Below, in pieces: positions 28,488 through 37,347 of a stretch of 64,000 nucleotides of DNA. Positions within the stretch are counted from its first letter, which is position 1. The number at the start of each line of letters is the position of its first letter. The notes beneath the pieces are model-generated. The model had not been told where the DNA came from and made no database searches. It saw only the letters and a program-made list of their open reading frames with translations. Source of the DNA: Pseudomonas chlororaphis (GTDB taxonomy: Bacteria; Pseudomonadota; Gammaproteobacteria; Pseudomonadales; Pseudomonadaceae); NCBI RefSeq assembly GCF_003731765.1, contig NZ_MOAL01000001.1, positions 740,064 through 804,063 of the forward strand, given 5' to 3'. A program made the position numbers and the translations under genes.

Positions 28488-29117
28488 TCAAGGGGTTTCC
28501 ACTCTATTGCCCTGCCCCACTGCCCATTCCACCACTTGCCGGGTCAGCGTATCGCTGGCCTGGCCAAACCCCGCCACCACCGCCGGAACCTGGCCTTCGC
28601 TCAGGGGCTGGCGCACTTCAAAGCGCCGGCTGGCAAGAATCTTCTGGTCGCTGCCGCGCACCAGTCGCGCATCCAGGCGCACCACCACCCAGGCCGCGGA
28701 GCCCTGGTATTCGGTCTGGAACGCCTGCAGCTCGCCGCCCAGGGCCAGATCGGTTTGCAGGTTACTGTCATCGGTGCTCAGCAGTTGCACCCGGCCGTCC
28801 CGCTGGAAGCCATCGAACAACCGATTACGCAGCAGGATCGGCGCCGGATCGCTCCAGCGGGAGGCCTTGTAGCTGCTGATCAGGTCGCCCTGGGGAATCA
28901 CTGCGATCCGCGCACTGTTCAGGGCATCGCTGGCCTGGGGCTTGAGCAGTTGCAAGGACCAGGGCAAGGCCTGGCCCGATGCCTGGGTCGCGCTCTGGGC
29001 GGTGGGCAGGCGGTAGACGTCCAGGGGCTCGCCCTTGGGCAGGATCGAACAGGCGCTGGTCAGGGCCAGGCCGAGGCTCAGGGCCAGGGGGGCGAACGCA
29101 CGATAGGCACGCTTCAT
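28488..29117 (-). CDS. ABC-transport auxiliary lipoprotein (PqiC-like) of an Mce system
   Basis: The 209-residue protein has a lipoprotein signal ending ALTSAC (Cys23) and the ABC_trans_aux core: PWSLQLLKPQASDALNSARIAVI, SSYKASRWSDPAPILLRNRLFDGFQ, and a C-terminal helix. Such lipoproteins sit in the outer membrane and receive or anchor the periplasmic Mce protein. It is last in a four-gene operon and its ATG overlaps the MlaD-like stop by four bases (ATGA). Confidence 0.9.
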   Translation of the reverse strand: MKRAYRAFAPLALSLGLALTSACSILPKGEPLDVYRLPTAQSATQASGQALPWSLQLLKPQASDALNSARIAVIPQGDLISSYKASRWSDPAPILLRNRLFDGFQRDGRVQLLSTDDSNLQTDLALGGELQAFQTEYQGSAAWVVVRLDARLVRGSDQKILASRRFEVRQPLSEGQVPAVVAGFGQASDTLTRQVVEWAVGQGNRVETP

Positions 29118-30052
29118 GGCGTGAACTCCTTGTTCTTCTCGTTACCCAGCAGGTAGCCGCCAGGGTTGGCCTCCAGGCGCCGGGTGATGGCGCGCAGGGA
29201 GCTTAAGGTGTCACGCAGTTCTCGCACCGCTGGCGCCAGGCCATTGAGGCCCTGGATGCCGGTGTTCAGCGACTCCTTGTTGCTGCTCAGCAACTGGTCG
29301 ATGGTGGCGGTGCTGCGCTCCAGGGAGTGCATGGCATGTTCGGCGCTGGTGAACATCTGTTTGCCCTGGTCGTTGAGCAGGCCGTTGGCGTTGCGCATCA
29401 GGGCGCTGGTCTGCTCCAGGGTTTTGCCGGCCTGCTTGCTGATGACCACCAGTTGCTGCAGGGCCAGGCGAATGTCGTCGCGCTGGTCGGCGATGGTCCC
29501 GGTGGTTTGCTCCAGGTTGGCCAGGGTGGTGCTGACACGGTCGATGTTCTCCGGCGAGAACAGGCGATTGGCGTTGTGCAGCAGCAGGTTGACGCTGGTC
29601 ATCAGGTCGTTGCTGTTGTTCAGCAGGCGGGCAATGGGCGACGGCGAGGCGACGATGGTCGGCAGGTGGCCGCCCTTGCCCTTGAGTGCCGGGCTTTGTG
29701 GCGTGCCGCCGCTGAGCTGGATGATCGAGGTGCCGGTGATGCCGTTGAGCGCCAGCTTGGCCTGGGTGTCTTCCTTGATCGGTGTGTCACCGCCCAGGCG
29801 AATCCGCGCCAGTACCCGGCGCGGGTCCTTGGGGTCGAGGCGCAGGCTGACCACGTCGCCGACCTTGATCCCGCTGTACTGCACGGAGCTGCCCTTGGAC
29901 AGGCCGCTGACGGCTTCATTGAAGACCACCTCGTAGTCCTGGAAGGCGCTGTCGACGCTGGACTTGGCCAGCCACAGGCCGAACAGCAAGGCGCCGGCCA
30001 CCACAATCACAGTGAACAGGCCGATCAAGACGTGATGGGCGCGGGTTTCCAT
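29114..30052 (-). CDS. MlaD/Mce-domain periplasmic lipid-transfer protein
   Basis: The 312-residue protein is anchored by an N-terminal helix (METRAHHVLIGLFTVIVVAGALLFGLWL). It carries one Mce domain (about 38-115: YEVVFNEAVSGLSKGSSVQYSGIKVGDVVSL). About 180 residues of alpha-helical coiled coil follow, enough to form a tube or needle when hexameric. That tail is longer than in canonical MlaD and resembles Mce proteins paired with an auxiliary lipoprotein. The start (30052) follows the ATPase stop by one base. Confidence 0.92.
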   Translation of the reverse strand: METRAHHVLIGLFTVIVVAGALLFGLWLAKSSVDSAFQDYEVVFNEAVSGLSKGSSVQYSGIKVGDVVSLRLDPKDPRRVLARIRLGGDTPIKEDTQAKLALNGITGTSIIQLSGGTPQSPALKGKGGHLPTIVASPSPIARLLNNSNDLMTSVNLLLHNANRLFSPENIDRVSTTLANLEQTTGTIADQRDDIRLALQQLVVISKQAGKTLEQTSALMRNANGLLNDQGKQMFTSAEHAMHSLERSTATIDQLLSSNKESLNTGIQGLNGLAPAVRELRDTLSSLRAITRRLEANPGGYLLGNEKNKEFTP

Positions 30053-30053
30053 G

Positions 30054-30857
30054 TCAGACCTCGTTGAGCTGTTGAGCGGCCTGGTACGCCGCGCGGCCGC
30101 GAGGGCCATGGAAGTATTCGTGAATCCACGGGTCGTCGGTCTCGGCCACCTGTTCGATGGGGGCCGCCACCAGCACTTTCTTCTGCGCCAGCACCGCCAC
30201 CCGGTCGGTGATGGTGTAGAGGGTGTCCAGGTCATGGGTGACCAGGAACACACTCAGGCCCAGGGCATCACGCAGGGTCAGGATCAGTTGGTCGAAAGCC
30301 GCCGCGCCAATGGGGTCGAGGCCGGCGGTGGGTTCATCGAGAAACAGAATGTCCGGGTCCAGGGCCAGGGCGCGAGCCAGGGCCGCGCGCTTGATCATGC
30401 CGCCGGACAGCGAGGCCGGGTATTTGTCGGCAGCCGACAGAGGCAAGCCGGCCAGGGCCAGTTTGACCGCCGCCAGGTGCTCGGCGTCGCTGCGTGACAG
30501 TCCCGCATGCTCGATCAGCGGCACGGCGACGTTTTCGGTCACGGTCAAGGAAGAGAACAGCGCGCCCTTCTGGAACAGCACGCCGAAGCGCCGCTCGATC
30601 AGCGAACGCTGGTGCTCCGCCAGGCTGGGCAGGTCCTGGCCGAAGACCCGTACCGAACCTTCACTGGGCCGTCGCAAGCCGACGATGCTGCGCAGCAGCA
30701 CCGATTTGCCGCTGCCGGAGCCGCCGACCACGGCGAGGATCTCGCCCTTGTACAGGTCCAGGTCGAGTTGCTCGTGCACGCTCTGGGTGCCGAAGCGATT
30801 GCACAAGCCACGGACTTCAATCACCGCCTCGGCGGGCCCTCGGGCGATACGGCTCAC
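30054..30857 (-). CDS. MlaF-like ABC ATPase of the Mce system
   Basis: The 267-residue ATPase has Walker A GGSGSGKS, signature LSGGMIKR, Walker B ILFLDEPTAGLD and switch LVTHDLD. The methionine in the signature (SGGM) and the IGAAAFD segment after Walker B are typical of the MlaF group. The start is inferred to be GTG at 30857, overlapping the permease stop by four bases (GTGA); the frame stays open far upstream inside the permease gene, but only as antisense-like noise. It energises phospholipid movement between membranes. Confidence 0.92.
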   Translation of the reverse strand: MSRIARGPAEAVIEVRGLCNRFGTQSVHEQLDLDLYKGEILAVVGGSGSGKSVLLRSIVGLRRPSEGSVRVFGQDLPSLAEHQRSLIERRFGVLFQKGALFSSLTVTENVAVPLIEHAGLSRSDAEHLAAVKLALAGLPLSAADKYPASLSGGMIKRAALARALALDPDILFLDEPTAGLDPIGAAAFDQLILTLRDALGLSVFLVTHDLDTLYTITDRVAVLAQKKVLVAAPIEQVAETDDPWIHEYFHGPRGRAAYQAAQQLNEV

Positions 30858-32002
30858 CAGCTCATCTCCATGAAGAACAGGGCGGCCACCGCGTCGAGGA
30901 CGATGACCACGAAAATCGACTGCACCACGCTGGAGGTGGTGTGGGCGCCCACGGATTCGGCGCTGCCGCTGACCTTGAAGCCCTCCAGGCAGCCGATGGC
31001 GGCAATCAGGAAGGCGAAGATCGGTGCCTTGACCATGCCCACCAAGAAGTGCTGCACGCCAATGTCCGACTGCAGCAGGGTCAGGAACATCGCCGGCGAG
31101 ATCCCCAGGGACAAGGCGCAAACCACCCCGCCACCGATAATCCCCGAGAGCATGGCGAGGAAGGTCAGCATCGGCAGGGCCACCAGCAACGCCAGGACCC
31201 GCGGCAGCACCAGCAACTCCATGGGGTCGAGGCCGAGGGTGCGGATGGCGTCGATTTCCTCGTTGGCCTTCATTGAGCCGATTTGCGCGGTAAAGGCGCT
31301 GGCCGTGCGCCCGGCCATCAGGATGGCCGTGAGCAGCACGGCGAATTCGCGGAGGAAGGAGAACGCCACCAGGTCCACGGTAAACAGGCTGGCGCCGAAA
31401 TTGGCCAGCACCGTGGCCCCGAGGAAGGCCACCACGGCGCCCACCAGGAAGGTCAGCAAGGCGACGATAGGGGCGGCGTCCAGGCCCGTCTGTTCGATGT
31501 GCGCGACCACCGAGGTAACGCGCCAGCGCTTGGGCTTGAACAGCCCGCGGGCCAGGGTTTCCAGGATCAGCCCGACAAAGCCCAGCAGTTGCAGGGTGTC
31601 CTGCCAGATGGTGTCCACCGCCCTGCCAATGCGTGCAAGCAACTGGATGCCCACCGACTCTTCCGGTTCCTTGACCGGTACGCAGAAGTCGCTCAGGGAG
31701 CAATAGACGGTGTGCAACAGGGCGCGGTCGGCGGCGCTCAGGCTGCACTCGGGATGTTCGGCGCTGCGGCCCAGGCGCTCGGCCCCCAGCAGCTCCACCA
31801 GCAGCGAAGCACCGGCGGTGTCCAGGGCGCCCAGGCCGTTGAGGTCGATGGGGGTGCTGTCGCTGTAGCTGCCAGTGAGCTTCTGCGCCTGGCGCTTGAG
31901 CTCGGTGTAGTGCGCGAGGGTCCAGTCACCCGTGATCCGCAGTTGCGCAGGGGTGGTCGAAGGGTCCATCTGGGCACTGCCGGGCGTCGCGTTAGGGGTC
32001 AT
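30854..32002 (-). CDS. MlaE-type permease with N-terminal STAS domain
   Basis: The 382-residue protein fuses a STAS domain (about 20-105, LRITGDWTLAHYTELKRQAQ, LNGLGALDTAGASLLVELLG) to an MlaE permease (about 150-382). The permease shows the family motifs VALLTFLVGAVVAFLGATVL, AGRTASAFTAQIGSMKANEEIDAI and LDPMELLVLPRVLAL. In the canonical Mla system the STAS partner is a separate protein (MlaB); here it is covalently attached. First gene of the operon. Because MlaC is missing and a PqiC-like lipoprotein is present, this is a distinct Mce exporter/importer and not the classical mla locus. Confidence 0.93.
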   Translation of the reverse strand: MTPNATPGSAQMDPSTTPAQLRITGDWTLAHYTELKRQAQKLTGSYSDSTPIDLNGLGALDTAGASLLVELLGAERLGRSAEHPECSLSAADRALLHTVYCSLSDFCVPVKEPEESVGIQLLARIGRAVDTIWQDTLQLLGFVGLILETLARGLFKPKRWRVTSVVAHIEQTGLDAAPIVALLTFLVGAVVAFLGATVLANFGASLFTVDLVAFSFLREFAVLLTAILMAGRTASAFTAQIGSMKANEEIDAIRTLGLDPMELLVLPRVLALLVALPMLTFLAMLSGIIGGGVVCALSLGISPAMFLTLLQSDIGVQHFLVGMVKAPIFAFLIAAIGCLEGFKVSGSAESVGAHTTSSVVQSIFVVIVLDAVAALFFMEMSW

Positions 32003-32056
32003 GAGCTCCGTGCTTGTATGGCTATTACGCAGTGGTAGGTAATAGCACGAACCGGG

Positions 32057-33100
32057 CTATTTTGCCTGGCTGGCGGCGCCGCTGTTTTGATCGGTGTCGG
32101 TGACTTTAAAGCGCAGCACGCCAATCACTTGCCCGTCCTCGGTCAGCACACGTACCTGCCAGCGCCCCACGGGGTTGGCCGGGAAGTTCTGCTTGCGCGA
32201 CCAGGCCCGGTAGCCCTCTTTGCGCCCGCCGTGAATATCCAGGGCGATGCGGTCTACCTCTTTGCCGTTGAATTGCCAGACGTGATAGATGCGCTCGTCC
32301 AGCCCACGCGGTGCGTTGATCGCGGTGTAGGCGTAGACCCCAGTGCTGCGCACCTGGCTGGCGCTGATTTCTTCCAGGCCGTCGCCCGGCGTGCGGTCCT
32401 GCAGCTCGGTGCTGATAGCGTCTTCGGTCAGCCACAGGGTCGCCGGCGGTACCCAGGAGCGCAGCAGCCAGCCGGTGCCGCCGATGGCCAGGGTGATGCT
32501 CAGCACTGCCAGGGCGCTGCGCAGGCTGCGAATCGGGAAGATCGACGCCAGGCTGGGAAACGACAACAGCATGGCGATGCCCAGGGCCAGTTTGAAGCTC
32601 TGGGAGGTGGTCAGGTGCAGGATGATCGGCAGGGCCGTGAGCAGCGCGGCGAACAGGGTCAGGGTGTGCAGGGCCAGGAACAGCCAGCGCCGGGGTGCCA
32701 GCCATTTGTAGTACAGCGGGTCGGTGATGGACACCAGGGCCGCGGCGCCGAGCAGGCCGGTGAATACGAGTTGCCCGCTGTTCCAGCTGGTGGTGATGAA
32801 GAAGAACGGCAAGACGAAGAACAGGCTTTCCTGGTGGATCATCTGCGTGGCGTAGCGCAGCAAGGGTTGGGGGATTTCCCGCTTGAAGACCTTGGTGAAC
32901 AGCTGGGTCAGGCTGTTCTCCAGCATCAGCCAGACCCAGCTCACCAGCATGATCACGGCGATCCAGGTGGCCAGGCTTTGCTGGCGATCCACCAGGATGA
33001 AACTGCCGACCCCGGAGATGAAACCGCCGAGCGCAATCACCCCTGGATAGCGCTTCATCAGTTCGAGCAGGCGCTGTATGTAGTGAGTCCAGTTAGGCAT
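32057..33100 (-). CDS. DUF5924/DUF2914-type membrane protein
   Basis: The 347-residue protein has about seven hydrophobic segments in its first 230 residues (ALGGFISGVGSFILV, WIAVIMLVSWVWLML, and others). A soluble C-terminal domain of about 110 residues (EEISASQVRSTGVYAYTAINAPRGLDERIYHVWQFNGKEVDRI, and GRWQVRVLTEDGQVIGVLRFKV) resembles DUF2914, a beta-rich domain of unknown role probably facing the periplasm. The gene stands alone on the minus strand. No catalytic motif is evident. Confidence 0.8.
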   Translation of the reverse strand: MPNWTHYIQRLLELMKRYPGVIALGGFISGVGSFILVDRQQSLATWIAVIMLVSWVWLMLENSLTQLFTKVFKREIPQPLLRYATQMIHQESLFFVLPFFFITTSWNSGQLVFTGLLGAAALVSITDPLYYKWLAPRRWLFLALHTLTLFAALLTALPIILHLTTSQSFKLALGIAMLLSFPSLASIFPIRSLRSALAVLSITLAIGGTGWLLRSWVPPATLWLTEDAISTELQDRTPGDGLEEISASQVRSTGVYAYTAINAPRGLDERIYHVWQFNGKEVDRIALDIHGGRKEGYRAWSRKQNFPANPVGRWQVRVLTEDGQVIGVLRFKVTDTDQNSGAASQAK

Positions 33101-33191
33101 GGGGGCGGGTTCACAGTCTTGGCAGGAAAAATCCGCGACAGGATAACGTCGGCGCGGGGTTGTGGCGAGGGACCCGGCGCCCTCGCCCGCC

Positions 33192-34580
33192 TCAGCGGTC
33201 CTGCGTGGCGCGGCGTCGCAGGCGCCAACCCAGCAGGGCCAGGCCGATCAGCCCGAGCAGGCCGGCGGCCAGCCACAGCACTTGCTCATCACTGAGCAAC
33301 GGTTGCTCGACGCGCAGGTAGCCCGGTTGTTCGAGCAATTGCCCCAGGGCCTGGTTGGCCTGCTTCAGGCTGACCGCTTGCAGGCGTTTGGCCGGGTCGC
33401 TGAAGCGGCCGTTGTCGTAGTCGCCCAGGGCGCTCCAGTAATAGTCCGCCAGGGCACTGTTGCCTTGAGTCGCCCAGGCTTGCCGGGCAATGGCTGCCTG
33501 TTTCAGGCGTTCAAAGGTGGCCGGGTCGAGGCCGTCCTTGAGCAAGCGCGCCTTGAGCTCATCGATCACCTGCCGGGCTTGGGGCACATCGTCCCGGTCC
33601 AGGTCGGCGTTCAGGCTGAGAAAGCCTACCCCGCCGAAGACTTGGCGATCGCTCCAGGGCCCGTAGGACAGCTCGTGATCCAGGCGCAACCGCTGGTACA
33701 GGGCCCAGTCCAGGTATTCCTTGAGCAGGTCGAAGGTCGCATCGTGTTGCTCGTCGAGCACCGGCTCGGGAAACAGCCAATGTAGCTTGGCGCCGTTGCC
33801 GACCCAGCCCAGGGTCAGGTTGCGCTCGGCCGCTGCGTGGCCCTGGATCTCCGGCAAGCCGGGGTGCTCGCGTGGGTCCACCGCCGGGAGCTGGCCATAG
33901 GTGCGCTCCAGGTAAGCGGGCAGCAGGCGGTCGAGGTCGCCAACAATGATCAGGGTCATGTTGTTGGCCGCGTACCAGTGCTCGCGTACGTCCTCTAACT
34001 GCGCCTGGGTCAGGTGCTGCACTTCGGCGCGCTCGGCGCATTTGAGCCCCAGTTCCACGGCCAGTTGGTTGCTGGCCTTGTGGCCCAGGTCCTGGCGATC
34101 GAGGAAGCGTTGCAGGTGTGAGTAGTGGCCGCCATCTTCGCGCTCGACCACCTGTTTGGCGGCGGCGATGGCGTTGTTGTCGATGCGGGTGCGGGTCAGC
34201 ACGGCCAGCAGCAGGTCGAGGACCTTGCGCTGATTGCGCGCCGGCGCCTCGATGACGAAGGTGGTGTCGGCGTTACTGGTGTAGGCGTTCCATTCGCCCC
34301 CCAGGGCTTGCATGCGTTCTTCGAGGTTGCCTTCGTCGCCGCCGTCGATCCCGCTGAACAGCAGGTGTTCCAGTAGGTGCGGCAGTTCCTTGTCGGCGCA
34401 GCTGAAGTCATCCAGGCCCACCCCCACCACCAGGCGGATGGCCACGTGGCCGCGCTCTGTGCCCGGCTTGAGCAGCACTTGCAGGCCGTTGGGCAGCAAG
34501 TAGCCCTCGACCTGGAAGCGGTCCAGGGCAAACGAATGAGCCGAGCTCAGCAGCAGGCAGGCCAACAACAGACAACGCAT
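33192..34580 (-). CDS. M16-family zinc metalloprotease, membrane-anchored
   Basis: The 462-residue protein has a signal peptide (MRCLLLACLLLSSAHSFA), the inverted zinc motif HLLEH (68-72) with a downstream glutamate in the KQVVEREDGG segment, and the second M16 domain. The C-terminus carries a hydrophobic helix followed by an arginine-rich end (VLWLAAGLLGLIGLALLGWRLRRRATQ), which would anchor it to the inner membrane with the protease in the periplasm. At about 460 residues it matches the half-size bacterial M16 peptidases, which act as dimers. Substrate unknown. Confidence 0.9.
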   Translation of the reverse strand: MRCLLLACLLLSSAHSFALDRFQVEGYLLPNGLQVLLKPGTERGHVAIRLVVGVGLDDFSCADKELPHLLEHLLFSGIDGGDEGNLEERMQALGGEWNAYTSNADTTFVIEAPARNQRKVLDLLLAVLTRTRIDNNAIAAAKQVVEREDGGHYSHLQRFLDRQDLGHKASNQLAVELGLKCAERAEVQHLTQAQLEDVREHWYAANNMTLIIVGDLDRLLPAYLERTYGQLPAVDPREHPGLPEIQGHAAAERNLTLGWVGNGAKLHWLFPEPVLDEQHDATFDLLKEYLDWALYQRLRLDHELSYGPWSDRQVFGGVGFLSLNADLDRDDVPQARQVIDELKARLLKDGLDPATFERLKQAAIARQAWATQGNSALADYYWSALGDYDNGRFSDPAKRLQAVSLKQANQALGQLLEQPGYLRVEQPLLSDEQVLWLAAGLLGLIGLALLGWRLRRRATQDR

Positions 34581-34636
34581 AACGGGGTTTCCTTACGGCG
34601 TGCGTAAGTTCTACGACTTCGATCCATCCTGGACGT

Positions 34637-36295
34637 TCAGGGTGAATGGGTGATGTCAGCCATATCGTCCACGGCCAGGGCACCGGTTTCCGACGTTTCC
34701 AGGACCACGTAGGCGCTGCTGCAGAACAGCGAGTTGAGGCGCTTCATGTCGGCGATCAGCTCCAGGTGCAGGGAGCTGGTTTCGATGCTCTGGACGATCT
34801 TGCGTTGCAGCCGGCTGACGTGGGCGTGGGCCAGGCGCCGTTCCTGGGCGCGGAAGCGGCGTTTCTCCCGCAGCAGTTGGCGGGCACTTTCCGGGTCGGC
34901 GCTGAGGAACACCGACAAGCCGAGGCGCAGGTTGGAAATCAATTGGGCGTGCAGGCCGGCCAGCTCTTCCAGGCCGACCTCGGAGAACGAGCGCCGCTGG
35001 GAGGTTTTCTGCTGCTGGACCTTGCGCAGCATGCGTTCGATCAGGTCGCCGGCGAGCTTGAGGTTGATCGCCAGCTCGATGATCTCGGCCCAGCGGCGGC
35101 TGTCCTGCTCGCTCAGGTCTTCCCGGGGCATTTGCGCCAGGTACAGCTTGATGGCGCTGTAGAGGGACTCGACGTCGTCGCTGAGGTTGCGCATCTCCAG
35201 GGTGACGGCGGTCTGTTTGCCCTGCAGCACATCGAGCATGGCTTCGAGCATGTTGTCGATCAGGTCGCCAATACGCAGGGTTTCCCGGGCGGCGTTGGCC
35301 AGGGCCAGGCTGGGGGTGACCAGCGCGGTGGGGTCCAGGTGCCGGGGCCGGGCGCGGCCGTTGGTTTCCGCGCGTTCCGGCAGCAGCCAGGCACAGAGCT
35401 TGGCCATGGGACCGACGGTGGGCAGCAGCAACAGGCAGCGGGCGCTGTTGTAGAGCAGATGGAAACCGATCACCACTTCCTGAGGGCTGAAGTCCAGGCT
35501 GTCCATCCAGTGGGCCAGGGGGTCGAGCACGGGAATGATCAGCAGCAACCCGATCAGCTTGTACAGCAGGCTGCCCAGCGCCACCTGGCGCCCGGCGCTG
35601 TTCTGCATGCTGGTGCTGAGGAAGGCCAGCACCCCGCTGCCGATGTTGGCGCCGATCACCAGGCCAATGGCCACGGGCAGGCTGATCACCCCGGCGCCGG
35701 CCAGGGTGGCGGTGAGCAGCACCGCCGCCAGGCTGGAGTACGAGACCATGGCGAACACGGCGCCCATCAGGGCGTCGAGGAGGATGTCGCCGGTCAGGGA
35801 GGCGAACAGCACTTTCACCCCCTGAGCGTGGGTAATGGGGGCGGCGGCTTCAACGATCAGTTGCAGGGCCAGGATGATCAGGCCCAGGCCGATGCCGACC
35901 CGGCCCAACTGGCCGGCGCGGGTCTGCTTGCGCGACAGGAAGAAGATCACCCCGAGAAAAATCAGCAGCGGTGACAGCCACGACAGGTCGAAGGTCAGCA
36001 CCCGGGCCATCAATGCCGTACCGACGTCGGCGCCGAGCATGGTTGCCAGGGCCGGGGTCAGGGCCATCAGCCCCTGGCCGACGAAAGAGGTCACCAGCAT
36101 CGCCGTGGCGTTGCTGCTCTGGACCATGGCAGTGACCAGGATCCCAGCGATAAAGGCCAGGGGGCGGCGGGCCATGTTCTGGCCGATGACATGGCGCAGG
36201 TTGGAACCGTAGACCCGCAGGATGCCGGTACGGACGATGTGCGTGCCCCAAATCAGCAAGGCGACGGCAGAGAGCAAATTGAGCAGGGTCAGCAT
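34637..36295 (-). CDS. Na/Pi cotransporter family protein with PhoU-like domain
   Basis: The 552-residue protein has a membrane domain (about 1-310) with duplicated QSSNAT-type motifs (VQSSNATAMLV and SYSSLAAVLLTATLAG) characteristic of Na/Pi-II cotransporters. The helical C-terminal region (about 340-530) resembles PhoU. The start ATG 36295 gives MLTLLNLLSAVALLIWGTHIVRTGI, the family opening, with GGGGGG upstream. It may move phosphate with sodium or regulate phosphate homeostasis; members of this family are poorly characterised in pseudomonads. Confidence 0.9.
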   Translation of the reverse strand: MLTLLNLLSAVALLIWGTHIVRTGILRVYGSNLRHVIGQNMARRPLAFIAGILVTAMVQSSNATAMLVTSFVGQGLMALTPALATMLGADVGTALMARVLTFDLSWLSPLLIFLGVIFFLSRKQTRAGQLGRVGIGLGLIILALQLIVEAAAPITHAQGVKVLFASLTGDILLDALMGAVFAMVSYSSLAAVLLTATLAGAGVISLPVAIGLVIGANIGSGVLAFLSTSMQNSAGRQVALGSLLYKLIGLLLIIPVLDPLAHWMDSLDFSPQEVVIGFHLLYNSARCLLLLPTVGPMAKLCAWLLPERAETNGRARPRHLDPTALVTPSLALANAARETLRIGDLIDNMLEAMLDVLQGKQTAVTLEMRNLSDDVESLYSAIKLYLAQMPREDLSEQDSRRWAEIIELAINLKLAGDLIERMLRKVQQQKTSQRRSFSEVGLEELAGLHAQLISNLRLGLSVFLSADPESARQLLREKRRFRAQERRLAHAHVSRLQRKIVQSIETSSLHLELIADMKRLNSLFCSSAYVVLETSETGALAVDDMADITHSP

Positions 36296-36463
36296 ACAGG
36301 GCCCCCCTGGGGTGAATGGCCCCAAAGGGGCAGATAGACAGTGTGGCGCGACGTTCTAATAGGTTTGTTTAAGCTGTAGTTGGCGAACGCCCTGCGCGCC
36401 AGCATCGCATAGCTAAACCGTCGATTGAAACAAAACTGTCATGAAAACAGCTTTTTACAGGCG

Positions 36464-36490
36464 TGAAAAAGGGGCCCGAGGGCCCCTTCT
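36464..36490 (-). terminator. Intrinsic terminator of the TerC gene
   Basis: On the minus strand AAGGGGCCC-TC-GGGCCCCTT forms a strong stem followed by a run of five Ts. It lies 20 bases beyond the TerC stop codon. Confidence 0.88.
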
Positions 36491-36509
36491 GGTGTCACGC
36501 GCGTTGGGC

Positions 36510-37277
36510 TTATTGGCCCGGAATGTCTTTGCGCAGCTTTACCGGATCTTGCTGTTTCTTCTTTTTCGCGATGGCGGTGCGCATCTTGATGTTCACCGCT
36601 TCCACGGCCAGGGAGAACGCCATGGCGAAGTAGACGTAGCCTTTTGGCACATGCACTTCGAAGGCTTCGGCGATCAGCACGGTACCCACCACCAGCAGGA
36701 AGGACAGCGCCAGCATTTTCAGCGACGGGTGCTTGTCGATGAAGTCGCTGATGGTGCCGGCGGCCAGCATCATCACCAGTACGGCGACGACAATCGCTGC
36801 GACCATCACCGGAACGTGGGAGACCATGCCGACGGCCGTGATCACCGAGTCCAGGGAGAAGACGATGTCGATGATCGCGATCTGGATGATGGTGTAGAGG
36901 AAGTTGCCGCCCTTGCCCGAAGGCTCTTCGTTGGTTTCGTCTTCGCCTTCCAGCGCGTGGTACATCTCTTGCGAGCTTTTCCACAGCAGGAACAGGCCAC
37001 CGAAGAACAGGATCAGGTCACGCCCGGAGATGCCCTGGCCGAAGACCACGAACAGGTCGGCGGTCAGGCGCATGACCCAGGTGATCGACAGCAGCAACAG
37101 GATCCGCGTGATCATGGCCAGGGCCAGACCGAAAATCCGGGTCCGCGCCTGCATGTGTTTGGGCATGCGGCTGACCAGGATCGAAATCATGATGATGTTA
37201 TCGATACCCAGGACGATTTCGAGGGCGGTCAGGGTAAAGAAGGCAACCCAGATTTCCGGGTTGGTCAGCCATTCCAT
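36510..37277 (-). CDS. TerC-family integral membrane protein
   Basis: The 255-residue protein has about seven membrane segments and the acidic membrane motifs of TerC: EIVLGIDNIIMIS near the start and IVFSLDSVITAVGM after the middle loop. These aspartates are implicated in metal, often manganese, export in the wider family. A charged loop of about 30 residues splits the two halves. It lacks the CBS and CorC domains of larger relatives. A role in Mn2+ or other metal homeostasis is a family-level inference. Confidence 0.9.
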   Translation of the reverse strand: MEWLTNPEIWVAFFTLTALEIVLGIDNIIMISILVSRMPKHMQARTRIFGLALAMITRILLLLSITWVMRLTADLFVVFGQGISGRDLILFFGGLFLLWKSSQEMYHALEGEDETNEEPSGKGGNFLYTIIQIAIIDIVFSLDSVITAVGMVSHVPVMVAAIVVAVLVMMLAAGTISDFIDKHPSLKMLALSFLLVVGTVLIAEAFEVHVPKGYVYFAMAFSLAVEAVNIKMRTAIAKKKKQQDPVKLRKDIPGQ

Positions 37278-37347
37278 GTGTATTCCTTTGAGCGAGTGTT
37301 AGATCGCCCAGGGCGCGGTAGCCGGCCTGGGCGAAGAGTCGTTGCTT

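Noticed and set aside
30858..31748. N-terminal extension of the MlaF-like frame across the permease gene
   Set aside because: The frame is open but its translation is proline/glycine/arginine noise; the ATPase domain starts at the GTG overlapping the permease stop.
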